DNA from: Chelydra serpentina | Lineage: Eukaryota; Chordata; Testudines; Chelydridae | Direction: 5' to 3' | Length of the DNA stretch: 64,000 nucleotides | Assembly: GCA_037349315.1 (NCBI GenBank) | Contig: JBAIAC010000026.1 | Location: 27,309,501 to 27,373,500 of the forward strand | In this document: positions 45,918-57,645 of the stretch, piece after piece | Layout: every line of letters starts with the position of its first letter | Numbering within the stretch: position 1 is the first letter of the stretch | Position numbers and translations under genes: made by a program | Notes under the pieces: generated by a model | What the model was told of the DNA's origin: nothing | Databases searched by the model: none | Seen by the model: only the letters and a program-made list of their open reading frames with translations

Positions 45918-46045
45918 TTAGGCCATGAAGAGCCTTGAAAGTGAAACCTAGCTAATTATGTTTGAAAGTGGGGGAACCAGTGGAGGGTTTCGAAGAGAGG
46001 GATGATATGATCAAAGCAATGGGCTAGGAAAATGGAGATTAAAAT
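45918..46045 (-). pseudogene. L2-group LINE reverse-transcriptase fragment, short
   Basis: Plus-strand text TAGGCCATGAAGAGCCTTGA, AGTGGGGGAACCAGTGGAGG and GAGGGATGATATGATCAAAG is the complement of the C-terminal coding part also found at 40850-41150. It starts immediately at the end of the hAT half copy. Confidence 0.6.
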
Positions 46046-46786
46046 CTTTCCTTTTGACGACCAATAAAGACTAATAAGACAGTATTACATCATAAAGTGC
46101 CACTATTCTTTCAATAAATTGCCCAGCAAAATCAAAGTATATTTCCCCCACTGACTCTTTTCCAATACTAATAGTTAAAATCACTTAGCTATTCAGACCT
46201 TCCAAGTGATCTATAGGTATACTAAATATACAGGGGAACTACAGTACAAATTGCTCAGTAGGGATTTCTTAGTGCTGAACAAGTTATTAAAATAGAATAT
46301 TTTCCCCTTGTCATATGCTGCAGTTCCTTAGTCAAAGGAACAGCACATTTCATATTTTAAAGAGAAAAACACTATTGATTTAAAATTACAGATATAGTTT
46401 ATCCTTCATCTGAAATAAACATACATGTAATAAGCCTCAAATAACACTGTCATAAATCTGTACTGTTGCTACATTTTCTAGAGACTACAGAACAGTGCTA
46501 AGACAGCTCTATGGCTGAGAGTTGTTTTATGGATGTTCACTAGAGTATATCTTTGGGTAAGATCAGTCATTAACAACACCGATTAAACGGATCTGAAAAC
46601 ACTGATTTAATTCACAATCCATTATGTCATATTTTGCAACTAAATTATCACACAAACATTAAAAAGTGTGTTTTCTTGATAGGATGGCAAATATCCCAGT
46701 TTCTCCTTACTAGAGTCATAGTAATGATGTCCATAGGTATGCTCACAAATAACTAAAGGCACGTGGTACAATTTGCGCAAGTGTCT

Positions 46787-46852
46787 AAGGCCCAGATTCT
46801 CAAAGGTGCATAACTCCCATTGAGGGTATGGGCCTAAATCCCTTTTTCAAAA
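46787..46852. repeat. Small palindromic repeat, 'GATCTGGGCC' family
   Basis: AAGGCCCAGATTCTCAAAGG then CATAACTCCCATTGAGGG. A diverged relative of 3198-3287. Confidence 0.5.
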
Positions 46853-48176
46853 TTTAGGAGTCTAAGCCCCATTGTGCTTTTGAAAATTTTACCTGGCACC
46901 TTTCATGGCGTGTATGGTGGATGCTAGTAAACTGGCATCATTTCCTAATGATACCAGCATGGCTGGAAGGAGGGAAAGAGAGGCTTCAGGTTTGGAGGGC
47001 AATCTGCATTGCCTAGAATATTTTGGAATATTAGGATGGAGTTATGAAATACTCACCTTAGAACCCTAATAGATTTTGCTGACCTCATCTATGAGACTCC
47101 TTTTCCTGTACTGGGCAAGTCTGCTGTTTGAGACAGCATTATTTTTGGAAGTAGTTTTCCTCTGTGTTGAGCCTTTGTGCCTTTTGAATATTTCACTTCT
47201 GACCGGACTTCTTACTTCCCAAGAAGTGCCCTGACACCCTCTACAGCAGCCAAAATCCTCCCACCCAAACCTTCTACCAAACCACGATGCCTTCCTTGTG
47301 CTATGCAGGTTTTGGAAGTCTATTTGGAGACCTACATGGCTTTGACACAGAATGCTACTGCAAGACTATGGGTTTGTCTTGTACTCTGGAGTACAAGTAC
47401 AGTACATACCAAACCAGAAAACTATTGTTTGCAGCAATTCACTGTCTTCCCTGATTCCTTGATGAAAGGAAGGAAGCTTCAGCTAAAACATCTCCCACCC
47501 TTCATGTAGGCTTTATTATCTCCAGTGGACACTCACTAGTATTTGAAAATGCACTAATATTAAATATTAATTCATGACTCACTGGATTTGTCTACATGGT
47601 AACTTGGGGCATGACAATCACAACCTGACTTGCTGCACACTAACTTATCTTGTAGACAAGTCCTCAGCTCTTGCATAACCCTCCTTTCCTCCCATGGCTG
47701 GCAATCCAAGTAGGTGGACCTTAAGACCATTTTGTATTCTTGCTAATAGCATGAGATATATGTTGAATTACTCTCATGTTTTTGTATTTCTCAACAAAAG
47801 CAGATGGAAAACAAAGAACAAATGGATATGAAGAGAAACTGACAAGAGCCTAGGTTTCTCCTGATTTGAGATATGTCGTTCAGGTTTTTTTACGCTGCTT
47901 TGCAGTTGAAGGATGATCTGTGTTCTTAATCTTTCATCTCTTTTGAATGTTAGAACACAATCACCGTTTTAAGCAGTCATAAATGGGCCATTTAAAAATA
48001 GACAAACCTTTCATCTCATACCTGGAAAAAGAGAACAGTGCAATACAAGCTATTCAATTTGCAAGAGTTGCAAATGGATCCACCTGCCAAAACAAATTTG
48101 ATCACAAAATGAAGGCAATCCAGGGAGACAACAACATAAGAAAGGAAAAAGTGAGAAACTGTCAAGTAAGCCAGTC

Positions 48177-48199
48177 TTGTTTGTTTGTTTGTTTGTTTT
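48177..48199 (+). repeat. (TTTG)n simple repeat
   Basis: About five TTTG units. Confidence 0.9.
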
Positions 48200-49327
48200 A
48201 AGTTTCTGATCTGGTGATGCTAGGAAGAAAAAAAATTAATGGAGAAATCTCCATGGGTCACAATCCCATTCCCATTGACTTGAGTGGAAGTTTTACCATT
48301 GAGTTTGATGGGCATTGAGCCCATGATGAAAGGAAAAAAGAACTCCTAGAAGTGCTGTGTCCTCTCTTCACTCTTTGAAAATATTGGCAGTTTCTCTATT
48401 TCTTGTGGGTTGCCTATTCAGGAAATGGTTAGGAGTTTACACGCTTTTCCAAACCAACCTCAGGGGCCTAGTTCAGAAGGTTTGGGATCTCTTGAATACC
48501 TTGCTGCAGCTCTGGATATGGGATTAAGAATAATTTCCCTTGTGACTGTCTTGAAATGGCAATGCCCATTTGATATACTGACATTTGCCTTGCTGCCTTA
48601 ATATGGTGGCATTTATTTATTTTTCCCCTGTCCCTCATCATGTCTCTGCGGTGCTTGTGTATTTTCCCCTCCCACTTTCAAACAAAATACAAACTACCAA
48701 AATGTGCTTAGAAGCTCTTTTTAAAGGAAATATATATACGGATCGTAATATGTGACATGCAAAAGAAACTATTTCATGCCAGTGTTATATCATAAGCAAG
48801 GCCAAACTAAATGAATAAAAAAAGATAGGTGTCAAGAACAGGCATTGGGTTAATGTCTGCTTTTTTGACTCTGCCGGTGTTTGCTTTCAGAAAGATCAAT
48901 GCTTCACTGCAGTGTTCAATGTCCTCTCCCTGAGACTGCATTGTTTATGGGAAAACATGGAGTAGTTGTGTTTTCCTCATTGCAAGCAAATTTATGGATG
49001 ATAAATAATCATTCCCTGAATTCACTATATCACAGTGCTGTATCTTCTGTAAAAAGCTTCATCAAGTTAGCCTTTTTTTAGGTGCATTTGGAAAATTACA
49101 AATTTTACAGCATCAGCAACAAGTATGACAAAGTGCTTATGTGGGTTTTTTGTAGAACATCATTCCAAAATTAGCTTTCCTATACTTTAAAACGTTGTTA
49201 GTTTGGAGTTTATCACTGATAGGTTTTTATTTTAAAACATGCTCCAGGAGGTAGTAGCCATAACAATCTCTTTATTAAGGAGTTTAAAAAATATGTACTA
49301 TATACATTATGTCCGATCACTCTAGGC

Positions 49328-49436
49328 CAGGGACCGGCAACCTTTGGCATGAGGCCCATCAGGGAAATCCGCTGGTGGACGGTTTGTTTACCTGCAGCAT
49401 CCGCAGGTTCAGCCGATCGCAGCTCCCACTGGCCTG
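49328..49436 (+). mobile_element. Left half of the palindromic hAT MITE family
   Basis: Starts CAGGGACCGGCAACCTTTGG and continues GGTTTGTTTACCTGCAGCAT, CCGCAGGTTCAGCCGATCGC, AGCTCCCACTGGCC, homologous to the 5' half of 5507-5841. The homology stops near 49436, so the 3' half is missing. Confidence 0.85.
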
Positions 49437-52400
49437 CTCCTGTGGGTTACCTTATTTAAACTCCTCCCGGTCACCTGGCAACCTTTGTTCCCTCCTCCTG
49501 TTAACTCCACTGCTCTTTCTCCAGAGGAATCAGCTCAACTGGTTCTTCTCCTAAAGTTGCAGCTGCTTTTTTGCATAACGTTTGTGAGGTTTAAGTACCA
49601 TAATTAACTTTTACATATTTCCCCTTTTATCTGTCTGAGGTATACATGCTACAGGCCCTGTCATGAATGTTATATCTAAATACATATAGGCACTCATTAT
49701 ACAATAGTTTTTCATAATACAATTACACAATATCAATCAGAATTCAAAAGTTATACACCCATAGCTCAGTTTTCACAGTCCGTTCCTTCATCTCTCCCTG
49801 CATCAGCCCTAGCTCAGAAAGTATGTCGGCAGTAGAAAGGAACTTTTTTTCTGTAGTGAGAGGAGTAGCTAGAATGCAATCTCCAGATGACCTATGATGC
49901 CTTAGGGGCCAAAGACACATGGCCCAAGTTAGAGCAGACCCTAAATTCATTTAATTTGTGCTTGGGTTGAGGCAGGGGCAGGGAATCAGGGAGCCCTAGC
50001 AGACTCGTTGAGAGCCCCACAGTAGAAGTGAGGCACCACAAGGTACCTGGCTCATAGAATAGTTGCTGTCTATAAAAGTGGTGTAGCAAAGTGTACACCT
50101 GACTCACTGTGGAAGAGCAAATAATCTGCTGTTTATAAGTACAGATAGATTATATACAGGTCTCTCTCAACTAACACAAGGTAGAGTTGGTTGGGCGGTC
50201 ATTGTGCAGATATGCAGTGAGTGTCAAAGGAGTGGTTGGTTTTTTTCCCTCCCCTCTTCAGGCTGCGGAATAGCTATGGAACAATTCATGGATTTACTTC
50301 ATTCCAGGGGCTGGAGTTATAGGCTCTGTGACCCCTATGCAGCTCCTGAGTGCATGCGCACAATATCTCAAGACTGTGGATTCACTACCTCTCCCTTGGG
50401 TTGCCAGCACCTATGAGTTCTGTTCCGAGGGCTTGCTTATCTTCTGAGTGGCTGCCTGGAATCCTGCCCTTCTTCCCTTACCCAGTAGAACACCGCCAGT
50501 TCTTCTGTCAAGTGAGCATCTCTGGCTGCTTTCTGATTGAGTACCAAAAGGGTTATTCTAATGAAACACTATACTATGATACAGGAGGAGACACATTTTG
50601 AGACTAGAATACAGGCATTAGTAGGTGAAGTCTCTACGGTGTGTGATGTTGTTTCATTTTAAATGCAACTTGTCTACTTTGTGATGATTTTTATCACTCC
50701 TCTTGAATACAATATTCTCAGAGGATTAATCTTTCCTCCTACACTGCTGATGTTGGAATGTGCTGCTCTATTTGATGATCAACAATGGTGCTCTCCAGAA
50801 GGTGTTTTAAGGTAGTAGTGCTCAAAGGAAACAGATCTCCTAACAGCAGCAAACCAGTATGTTTATATACCTCAGGAATACATATATTTTTGCAGGATAA
50901 AAGCACCACTGCGCATTTTTTTGTGCAACATGCTTACCCACATAAAATATCACTATGACTACATTTTTGTTTTTGTTTTTTGCTGCAGCTGTTTATAAAA
51001 CAGGCAGCTTGAAAGTCATTTATTCAGAATGGATTTCTACGATGAGATTTTTTTTTGTTCCTTTGCACATAATCAAAGTGCACATAATCAATTGATAATC
51101 ATTCTGTTGGAATAAATACTGACCATCGAATAGCATGGTTTTTTTCCATGCAGGCTGGTGAATGGGTGGATGGAACCAGTACACTTACTGTAATATTTAG
51201 AGATACAGTTCTTATATATAAATGTGGTTTTCCAGTTAACATTTGTGCATTTGAATGTTGGGAATATACAAGCATTGGAGAACACTTTATAATGCATATT
51301 AATCCATACCCTTGGTAGAGGTAGCAAATGCAGGGAGAATTAGCAGTATATTCCCTACAACAAGGATTTTGCCATTTCTTAGCAGGATTCCTCATGGAAG
51401 AATGCATGAATCAAGAACTAAAAGTAAGAACAAAAGGTAGGGATGCTGCATTACTCTAGTTCTACAGCAATGTAACTCCACTGAACTCAATTAGTTACAC
51501 TAGCGAAAAAAATGCAACAGTGCGGTAGAGAATCTGACTTCAAATTATGTCCCCACCCCAACATACCTATTGCTGGCAACCATTTGCTTTTGATTAATTA
51601 CAGTTATCTCACCAATAGCATGCTAGGCATTTTACAGATGAGAATGAAATGAACACAGGGTCCCTGAGCCAGAGAGCTTACAATTAAATTATAGTAAATA
51701 AATGTTTGGAACCTGGAACTTTCATGTGGACTAGTTAAGGAGTATCTGTTGTGTGATTAGACTCAGGTTGTCTTTGCTGCAAAAAAGTTGAGATCCCAAT
51801 GAAGACAAGTCATACTTAGTTTTTAGCATGACGTAGCTAGTCGAGGTCAACTTTATACACACATACCCTCCCCCATTGAGATTGACTTCATCTATCTACA
51901 TTGAGTTAAAAACTACCGTGCCTTGAATCCATTATGATTTTACATCAACTTAGCTATCTCAATGTAAAAAACACATCTTGTTGCAATAAAATTTCTCTGT
52001 TCTGTGGAACAGAGGCAAACACATGGTTGAAATCAAATAAGCGTAATCAAACTTGAAGTCTTAAAAGAGGTTAAGTGACTATAGGTAAAATTGTCTTGGC
52101 TAATGATGATAATAGTTTGAAAGTTTATTCTTTGGAGATAATATTGTGTCACTGAAATGGGCCACAAAGCTGATTTACTTGCACATAGCAGGCTAAGTAT
52201 TTGATAAGCATAAAGAACAGAATGGTAAAATAGAAAAGGAAATTACATTAAAGATTGTATGGGGATTATTTTCATAATACTGCCATACACAAGTAGTGAT
52301 AACTAAAGAGAGACTCCATTCCCAAATCAAACTAGAGATAACAAAGCCTGTATAAATATTAGAGTTAAAGTATGGTTTAAAAGCAGAAATGTAATTGTTG

Positions 52401-52914
52401 CTCTGCATTCCTTAGTATGCATTTAAGAAAAAAGTTTATGCAGCAGAGAAAAGACTGCCTCTGGCATATGACTCTGCTTTTTGCAGAGGGTAAAATACAT
52501 AAAGAGCCAGAGCGAGGATTTTGTTTGCTGAAAGGGCAAAAGATGCACCAGAGAATGGATATAGTCCAGAAAGGGAATTGGCCTGGAACTGATGTAACTT
52601 AATAAAGAAACTTGAAAGAAAATGTTTCATTTGAAAAGATTGAAAGTGTTGTTAAGATTTCGAAAAGTAAGTGTGCTGCTGAGACAGTATTTAATTGTAA
52701 GTGGATTGTGAAATATTTAAGCATTTGAAATGTGTTGCTCATATGGGAATTCATTTGAAATTATTGTTGGGTTTTTATTATACAGTATGTTAATGAATGT
52801 TTGACTCTAAGGTTGTTTATTAATGAAGGACAAATGAAACCTATGCTGAAAAGTTAAGATGACAGCTCAAGGCAGTATGGCATATCGTATTTTATAAGAC
52901 AAGTAGGGTCAGGC
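49437..52914. other. Non-coding stretch; palindromic fragment at 51460-51545
   Basis: The fragment reads CAGCAATGTAACTCCACTGA and AACTCAATTAGTTACACTAG. The frames at 50204-50601 are open on two phases but have no recognised signature. No other element seen. Confidence 0.45.
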
Positions 52915-53300
52915 TTGGTCAGTCCTTGGTCTGAAAACCACAAGAACAGGAGGAAGTGGTGTTGGTGACACAGCAGATGGTGCTATACCAGTGCCCCAGG
53001 ATAGTGTTAATGGATCTTTTCAGTGAGATGTAAAACGGAGATCTTGAACGTTGGTGGCCTTTCAAGATCCCATAATACTTTTAAAATGGATTGGAGAGCT
53101 AGACTTGGTATTCTGGCCAATTCCTAATCTGAGTAATTACATTTTGCATAGCTCAAGTGCCCTGCAGTTTTTACTGGCCATGGTATACTTCTTCTAACCT
53201 GAACTATTGTGTAGTTTTAAGCAACTGCTGGGTTTCATTCCTTGATGTCAGCTGGAGTTTTATTTCAATCAAGATTGAAGCCATAGTGTGTAAAATGCTT
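52915..53300 (+). mobile_element. L2/CR1-group LINE 3' UTR-like sequence
   Basis: Contains TTTTCAGTGAGATGTAAAAC, GGTGGCCTTTCAAGATCCCA and TCTGGCCAATTCC, a recognisable 3' UTR block of vertebrate L2-like LINEs ('GTGAGATGTAAAACCGAGGTC'). Diverged, with uncertain ends. Confidence 0.5.
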
Positions 53301-54306
53301 TGGTGAGAAGGATGCAGATGTAATCATAATCACAGGCATGAACTGACACCAGGGCAACTGCACAGAGCAGGTAGGATTCTTAAGGCTGTTGTGTAATGAG
53401 GTAAGGAGTTGGTTACAAGAGAGTTGAAACCACATACTACAGTGTGGTTGGGAAATCGGTGCTGAATCCACGCTGATTGTCTAATTGTGCTATATGTTTC
53501 TGCAGTGCTCAGCCCATGGGATATTTTGTAGCCTTCCAGTGTTAAGCAGTAGGCTAGAAAGGCTTTCTTGCATGTGTCTTCAATATTTTGAAAGCAAACT
53601 TTTGCCAAGTCAATATCAATAGAGATGATGCAGAATGATCATGAAAATGCTCAGGCAATGGCTCAGGGAAGGAAGTTTGGTGTGGGGATGGCCAAGTTTC
53701 TTGTTTTTATGTGGGTGTTATAATGACTGAAGTGAATGATAGATAAGTGGCCGTTATGGCAGTTACCAAAGGAAGGAATCTTTTAGTCATACTATCAGTC
53801 CTTTAAAGGAAGAAGAAAAAATACAGAACTTCACTGGTTTTCTTTTTAAATGGACTTCATCAGTAAAGCTAAAGGAAGTATCAAATAAGGAAATGTAAGT
53901 TAGCAGTGCAGTCCTAAGTTATGCTCTAAAACACTGCCACACTGTGGTAGTTTAGAAGATATAACACAATGTGTTAACTCACCGAGTCTATTAAAACCAT
54001 TGAGTAGAATAAACAGAGCCACTTGCTTGAGACTGATAGTCCGGCTGATACTCCTATAGATTTTTGCTCCTCTTTCCAGTTGCATTCTCCCCCTTTTTGG
54101 CTACAGCACTCAGTGGTTTTAGGTTCTTAATAATGAGCAGTTTCTCCTTCTGAATTCAGCAGGGGGAAGGAGCACTAGGATGACTACACAAATTTGCTCA
54201 TTTTGCTTTCATCCTAATTCTCAAAATTCTCCAAAACTAGAAAGCATCATCAAACTCTTTATTATTTTACTCGGGGTTCAGACTACATATATTTAGACTA
54301 ATAACC
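53301..54306. other. Non-coding sequence with no recognised element
   Basis: Nothing recognised. Confidence 0.5.
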
Positions 54307-54531
54307 ATGTCTAGTAACCAGTTCCCTAGGCCCTTAGTTAAAAAAAAACCCACAAAAGAACCTCAAAGCCCTATGATGGATTCCCATCAAGGAACCTCTG
54401 CAGCTCTAAAAACAAACTCCTCACCAATAGCCACTCCCCCTCCTTCTGCTAATCCCGTCTCTGAGAGTTTGCAAAATTTAAACACCTTAAAAGCAAACCA
54501 CCTAACAAGCTGGAAAGGCTTTTTAAAATAG
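54307..54531 (+). other. Unassigned 74-codon open frame, P/S/K-rich
   Basis: Begins MSSNQFPRPLVKKKPTKEPQ and continues with serine-, proline- and asparagine-rich text ending HLTSWKGFLK. The composition is unlike random AT-rich frames here and could be a LINE ORF1 remnant or chance. No motif, splice or promoter evidence supports a gene. Confidence 0.15.
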
Positions 54532-55399
54532 TCTCCATCTCACAGCTTCCCCCAGCCCCCTATAGCACATGCCACAAGTGAGTCTCCACAGGACATTTAC
54601 CTCTGGGCTTTCCTTTGCCAGGTGGTTAGGCTGCTATTGTGAGGTCTGTGTCTGTCTTTCCCCTCCCACCCCCACCCCATTGGTATATCTTTAATTCTGA
54701 GGAGTTTGTTAAATCTGAGTACAGCATGTATAATTTCCTCATTAAATCAATGGGCAAGGTCATTCTATGTTAAAAGGAGGAAATAACTAGTTCACACATG
54801 TTATCTTCACAAAAATATGAGCTGCACATTTCTGCACTGACCTTTCAATATCATTCAGAATTATATTCTGTATCCACTCTGCTACCATATCTCTTTCTGG
54901 GGTTACTCTATTGCAAGACAGACTTTTAGGGGCAAAATCTAAACTACAAATATTATTTTAAAGCTATTTTGTTGCGCTTTATTTGAGACTATGATTTTCT
55001 GTCTATAATAAAGTGTTAAATATAGGCATTAATGTGTGTAACATTTTATTTCCTTAAAATGTATTGATCATATGTATATAGAATAGCTGTTAATTGGAAT
55101 AAAACCTGCTATTAACTTTAATGCATATGCAGTTCACTCCATAAATACAGGCCTCAATATGCTTTGCAGTACAAAAGGGAAGTGCTCACATTTTAATGTA
55201 CTATAGAAAAGATAAGACATTAATATAGATTTATAATTAGAAAATGAATTGGTCTGTCTGATAGTAGCAGGAAGAGATTTCTGCAGGATAGAATTCAAAG
55301 CACATTGATACAACGATGCTGTAAAGATACAGATTACTTATGGATAAGCACCCTAACATTCAGATACTCGTAATAATAGTCAAATAGACTTGTTAGGGC
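54532..55399. other. Non-coding sequence with no recognised element
   Basis: AT-rich. Nothing recognised. Confidence 0.5.
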
Positions 55400-55520
55400 A
55401 GTTGGACTCTGGATAAGGAACTTAACCTGTTTATGCCTTAGTGTTCCCATCTGTAAAATATAGCTAAGAACATGCAACCATCTCATTAAAGTGCTTCAAA
55501 TGCCTCCGACGAAAGGTGTG
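55400..55520 (+). mobile_element. MIR-type SINE, core and 3' part
   Basis: Reads GGATAAGGAACTTAACCTGT, TGCCTTAGTGTTCCCATCTG, TAAAATA, then AAAGTGCTTCAAATGCCTCC, a diverged MIR core and 3' region. Confidence 0.75.
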
Positions 55521-55658
55521 ATTCACAGAACTTTTCGATAGGGTCACTTAGCAGTCTAGTGAGAGTGAGGTGAAAGGGTCAGAGTTTGAGGGTGGGTTCC
55601 TAAGTCTTGGTATAAAAAAGAGATTCTGAAATTGTATCATTGCCCCATTTTGACAGGG

Positions 55659-56589
55659 TGTGATGTTGCAGGGGGTCCTTCTCTCTGGTACCTCCTGGTA
55701 GCCACCTACTTCTCACTGTGTCTTCCAGGATTTAGCCCTCTGGCCAAGTCACATAAAGTTCAGTACCCTTCTGGGGTAACGAAGATCAATTGAAAATTCA
55801 ATAGAAACATCCAAACAATAAGAGCCTTTCATTCCCATCTTGGGCTATTATCATCCTTTGGGATCAGTCTTCAGCCTCACCCCAGGTTCAATATTTCTTG
55901 TATTGGGCTTACATGCCCCTTCTTCTGAGGCATGGCAAAGCCTGCCCTTTACTGTGGATTCTGGCCCAGGGACCCTGTATTAGGCAGCTAGGTCTTCTTC
56001 TTAGACATACTGCTATTTCCCTGGGCCACTTCCTACCTCTAAATCCCCTTGTGCTACTTCTTCACACCCTGCACTTTAACACAGCCTCCCTTTGGTTCTC
56101 AGGCCTCTGGCTTTTCCCTTCTCTGCTGAACTAAGAAGTCTTTCATCCTTCTCAGGCCCTACTGACGTGTTTTTACTGACCTTACCTCAGGGCCTCTTCC
56201 GTAGGAACCTGACCTGCTCCTGCAAAGTTCTTCCTTTGTTACTTGTCTTTGCAGGTTTCCCCTCATTGCCTCCCTTCCTTAGAGACTCTGACAGCTTCCC
56301 CTAGGGATCTCCCCACTCACCACCCCTTGTTGGCCCTAGCTTTGGGCTTTCCCCTACCCCTATGCTTCTCCCTGTGGGTGCTGCTCCCTGTAAGAGAATC
56401 CTGCCTTGTCTGCAGTCTCTCCCTGTAGACTGAATTCCCAGCTCTATTTAAAGAGTCCTTCCTCATTTCCTGGAGCTGGGGTGCCTAGTTATCATTAAAT
56501 TGCCACATCACCATCAGATGGGGGCTAGCTGGTAGGTCACAGGCAAAGTTGAGCCTGCCTTGCCTTAAAGGACCAGCCAACCTGTGACA
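55659..56589. mobile_element. Solo LTR-like sequence, about 930 bp
   Basis: Runs from TGTGATGTTGCAGGGGGTCC to CCAGCCAACCTGTGACA, with TG...CA ends, a pyrimidine-rich body and a TATTTAAAG-like box near 56447. This fits a solo Gypsy/ERV-type LTR. TGACAGG occurs on both sides of the border (55651-55657 and 56585-56591), but its overlap with the terminus makes the duplication ambiguous. The open frames at 55898-56428 lie inside it and are not genes. Confidence 0.55.
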
Positions 56590-57209
56590 GGTTCTTAAAG
56601 TTCACAGAAGACAAAAACTTCTGCTTAAAAAAGGATATTGGATAAAAGGTGTTGTTTTTTTTCCTGCAAAGGTCAAAACAATTTGAAAGAGATTTGCCTC
56701 TTCAAATAAGGCAAGGTACTTATAATGTTTTAAAAAGGAAATGAAATTTTCATTGTAGCAGGCTTATTCATGTAAAACAGATTAAAATATGCATTCATAA
56801 TATGTAAATATAGAATCAATTAACATGGAGTGATTTTACAGTACAAATGATTGTAACCTGCCAGTGTCCTCCGGGACGACTTTGAAAACGAAATGTTTCT
56901 TCTCCACAGCCATAGCTCAGTTAACAAAAATCAATAAACAGTAAATACAGAGTTGTCTCTGGCCAAATGAGCAATGTCTGATTAGGAGGACAGTTTAATA
57001 ATTTTAATAGATGAGCTGAATTTACAAGGGAAAGATGAGTTCAAGGGTCCAAAGAGCTTTGTAGGTGTTACAGGAACAATCCATGCAGATAATTATCTAA
57101 ACGGCAAACAGTAAAACTCAGAGGCAATTAAAGACTGGAACTATTGGGAATTATTCTCTTCTGTCTTGCACCATATGCAGTTGTTTACATGTGTATAAAG
57201 TAGGTGTAA

Positions 57210-57212
<3 letters not shown>
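56590..57212. other. Non-coding sequence with no recognised element
   Basis: AT-rich. Nothing recognised. Confidence 0.5.

Positions 57213-57242
<30 letters not shown>
57213..57242 (+). repeat. (TC)n microsatellite
   Basis: About 15 uninterrupted TC units. The serine-leucine run in the 123-codon frame at 57191-57562 is a translation of it. Confidence 0.95.
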
Positions 57243-57248
<6 letters not shown>

Positions 57249-57575
57249 GGTGTCATTTTCCTCCCACTTTGAATTTGCTCAGTTTCTGTGATCACTCTTC
57301 CCCAGAGGTTTTACCAGAGAAGCACAGCTGGAATCTGCCTGGAGACCCACTGATGGAGGATATGATGAGGAAGTGCGGATTCAGCAAAAGGAACAGACAT
57401 ATTGCCCCTCATAATACCCTCCAGTCAGTGACTGTTACTTTTGAAGCTTCTGTGGTTGGCTGTAGGCCTCCTAAAGGAGGCAAAGTTCTGAGTGCCTTGC
57501 ATTGCAACACTCTTCTGGTTGGATTTCCTACTGTCAGGGGCATTGCACCATACCCTGAGTAGGTCAGGTTGCTTA

Positions 57576-57645
57576 TGGGCCCCACTCGAGCAAAGTATTT
57601 AAGCACATGCTTTGCTTTAAGCTTGTGAATAGTCCCATTGACAAT
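57576..57645. repeat. Fragment of palindromic repeat ('AAGCACATGCTT' type)
   Basis: GCAAAGTATTTAAGCACATG, CTTTAAGCTTGTGAATAGTC, CCATTGACAATG: half of a common reptile palindromic repeat. Confidence 0.5.

Larger units (their letters stand above)
46046..49327. other. Non-coding stretch with small repeats
   Basis: Contains a palindromic repeat at 46787-46852, a (TTTG)n run at 48177-48199 and a CCATTGACTTGAGTGG-type fragment at 48256-48322. The frames at 47177-47509, 47983-48201 and 48410-48601 have no recognisable family. Confidence 0.45.

Noticed and set aside
47983..48201. 72-codon frame with an upstream AG and a downstream GTAAG, considered as an exon
   Set aside because: A stop codon directly precedes the ATG in the same frame, and no partner exon or protein similarity is visible.
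50204..50601. Two overlapping open phases resembling a gene fragment
   Set aside because: No recognisable domain, and neither phase has splice, promoter or similarity support.
55898..56428. Three consecutive leucine-rich frames resembling membrane segments
   Set aside because: All lie within an LTR-like sequence; the hydrophobic runs are translations of its pyrimidine-rich body.
57191..57562. 123-codon frame with a serine-leucine run
   Set aside because: The run is a translated TC microsatellite; the remainder has no signature.
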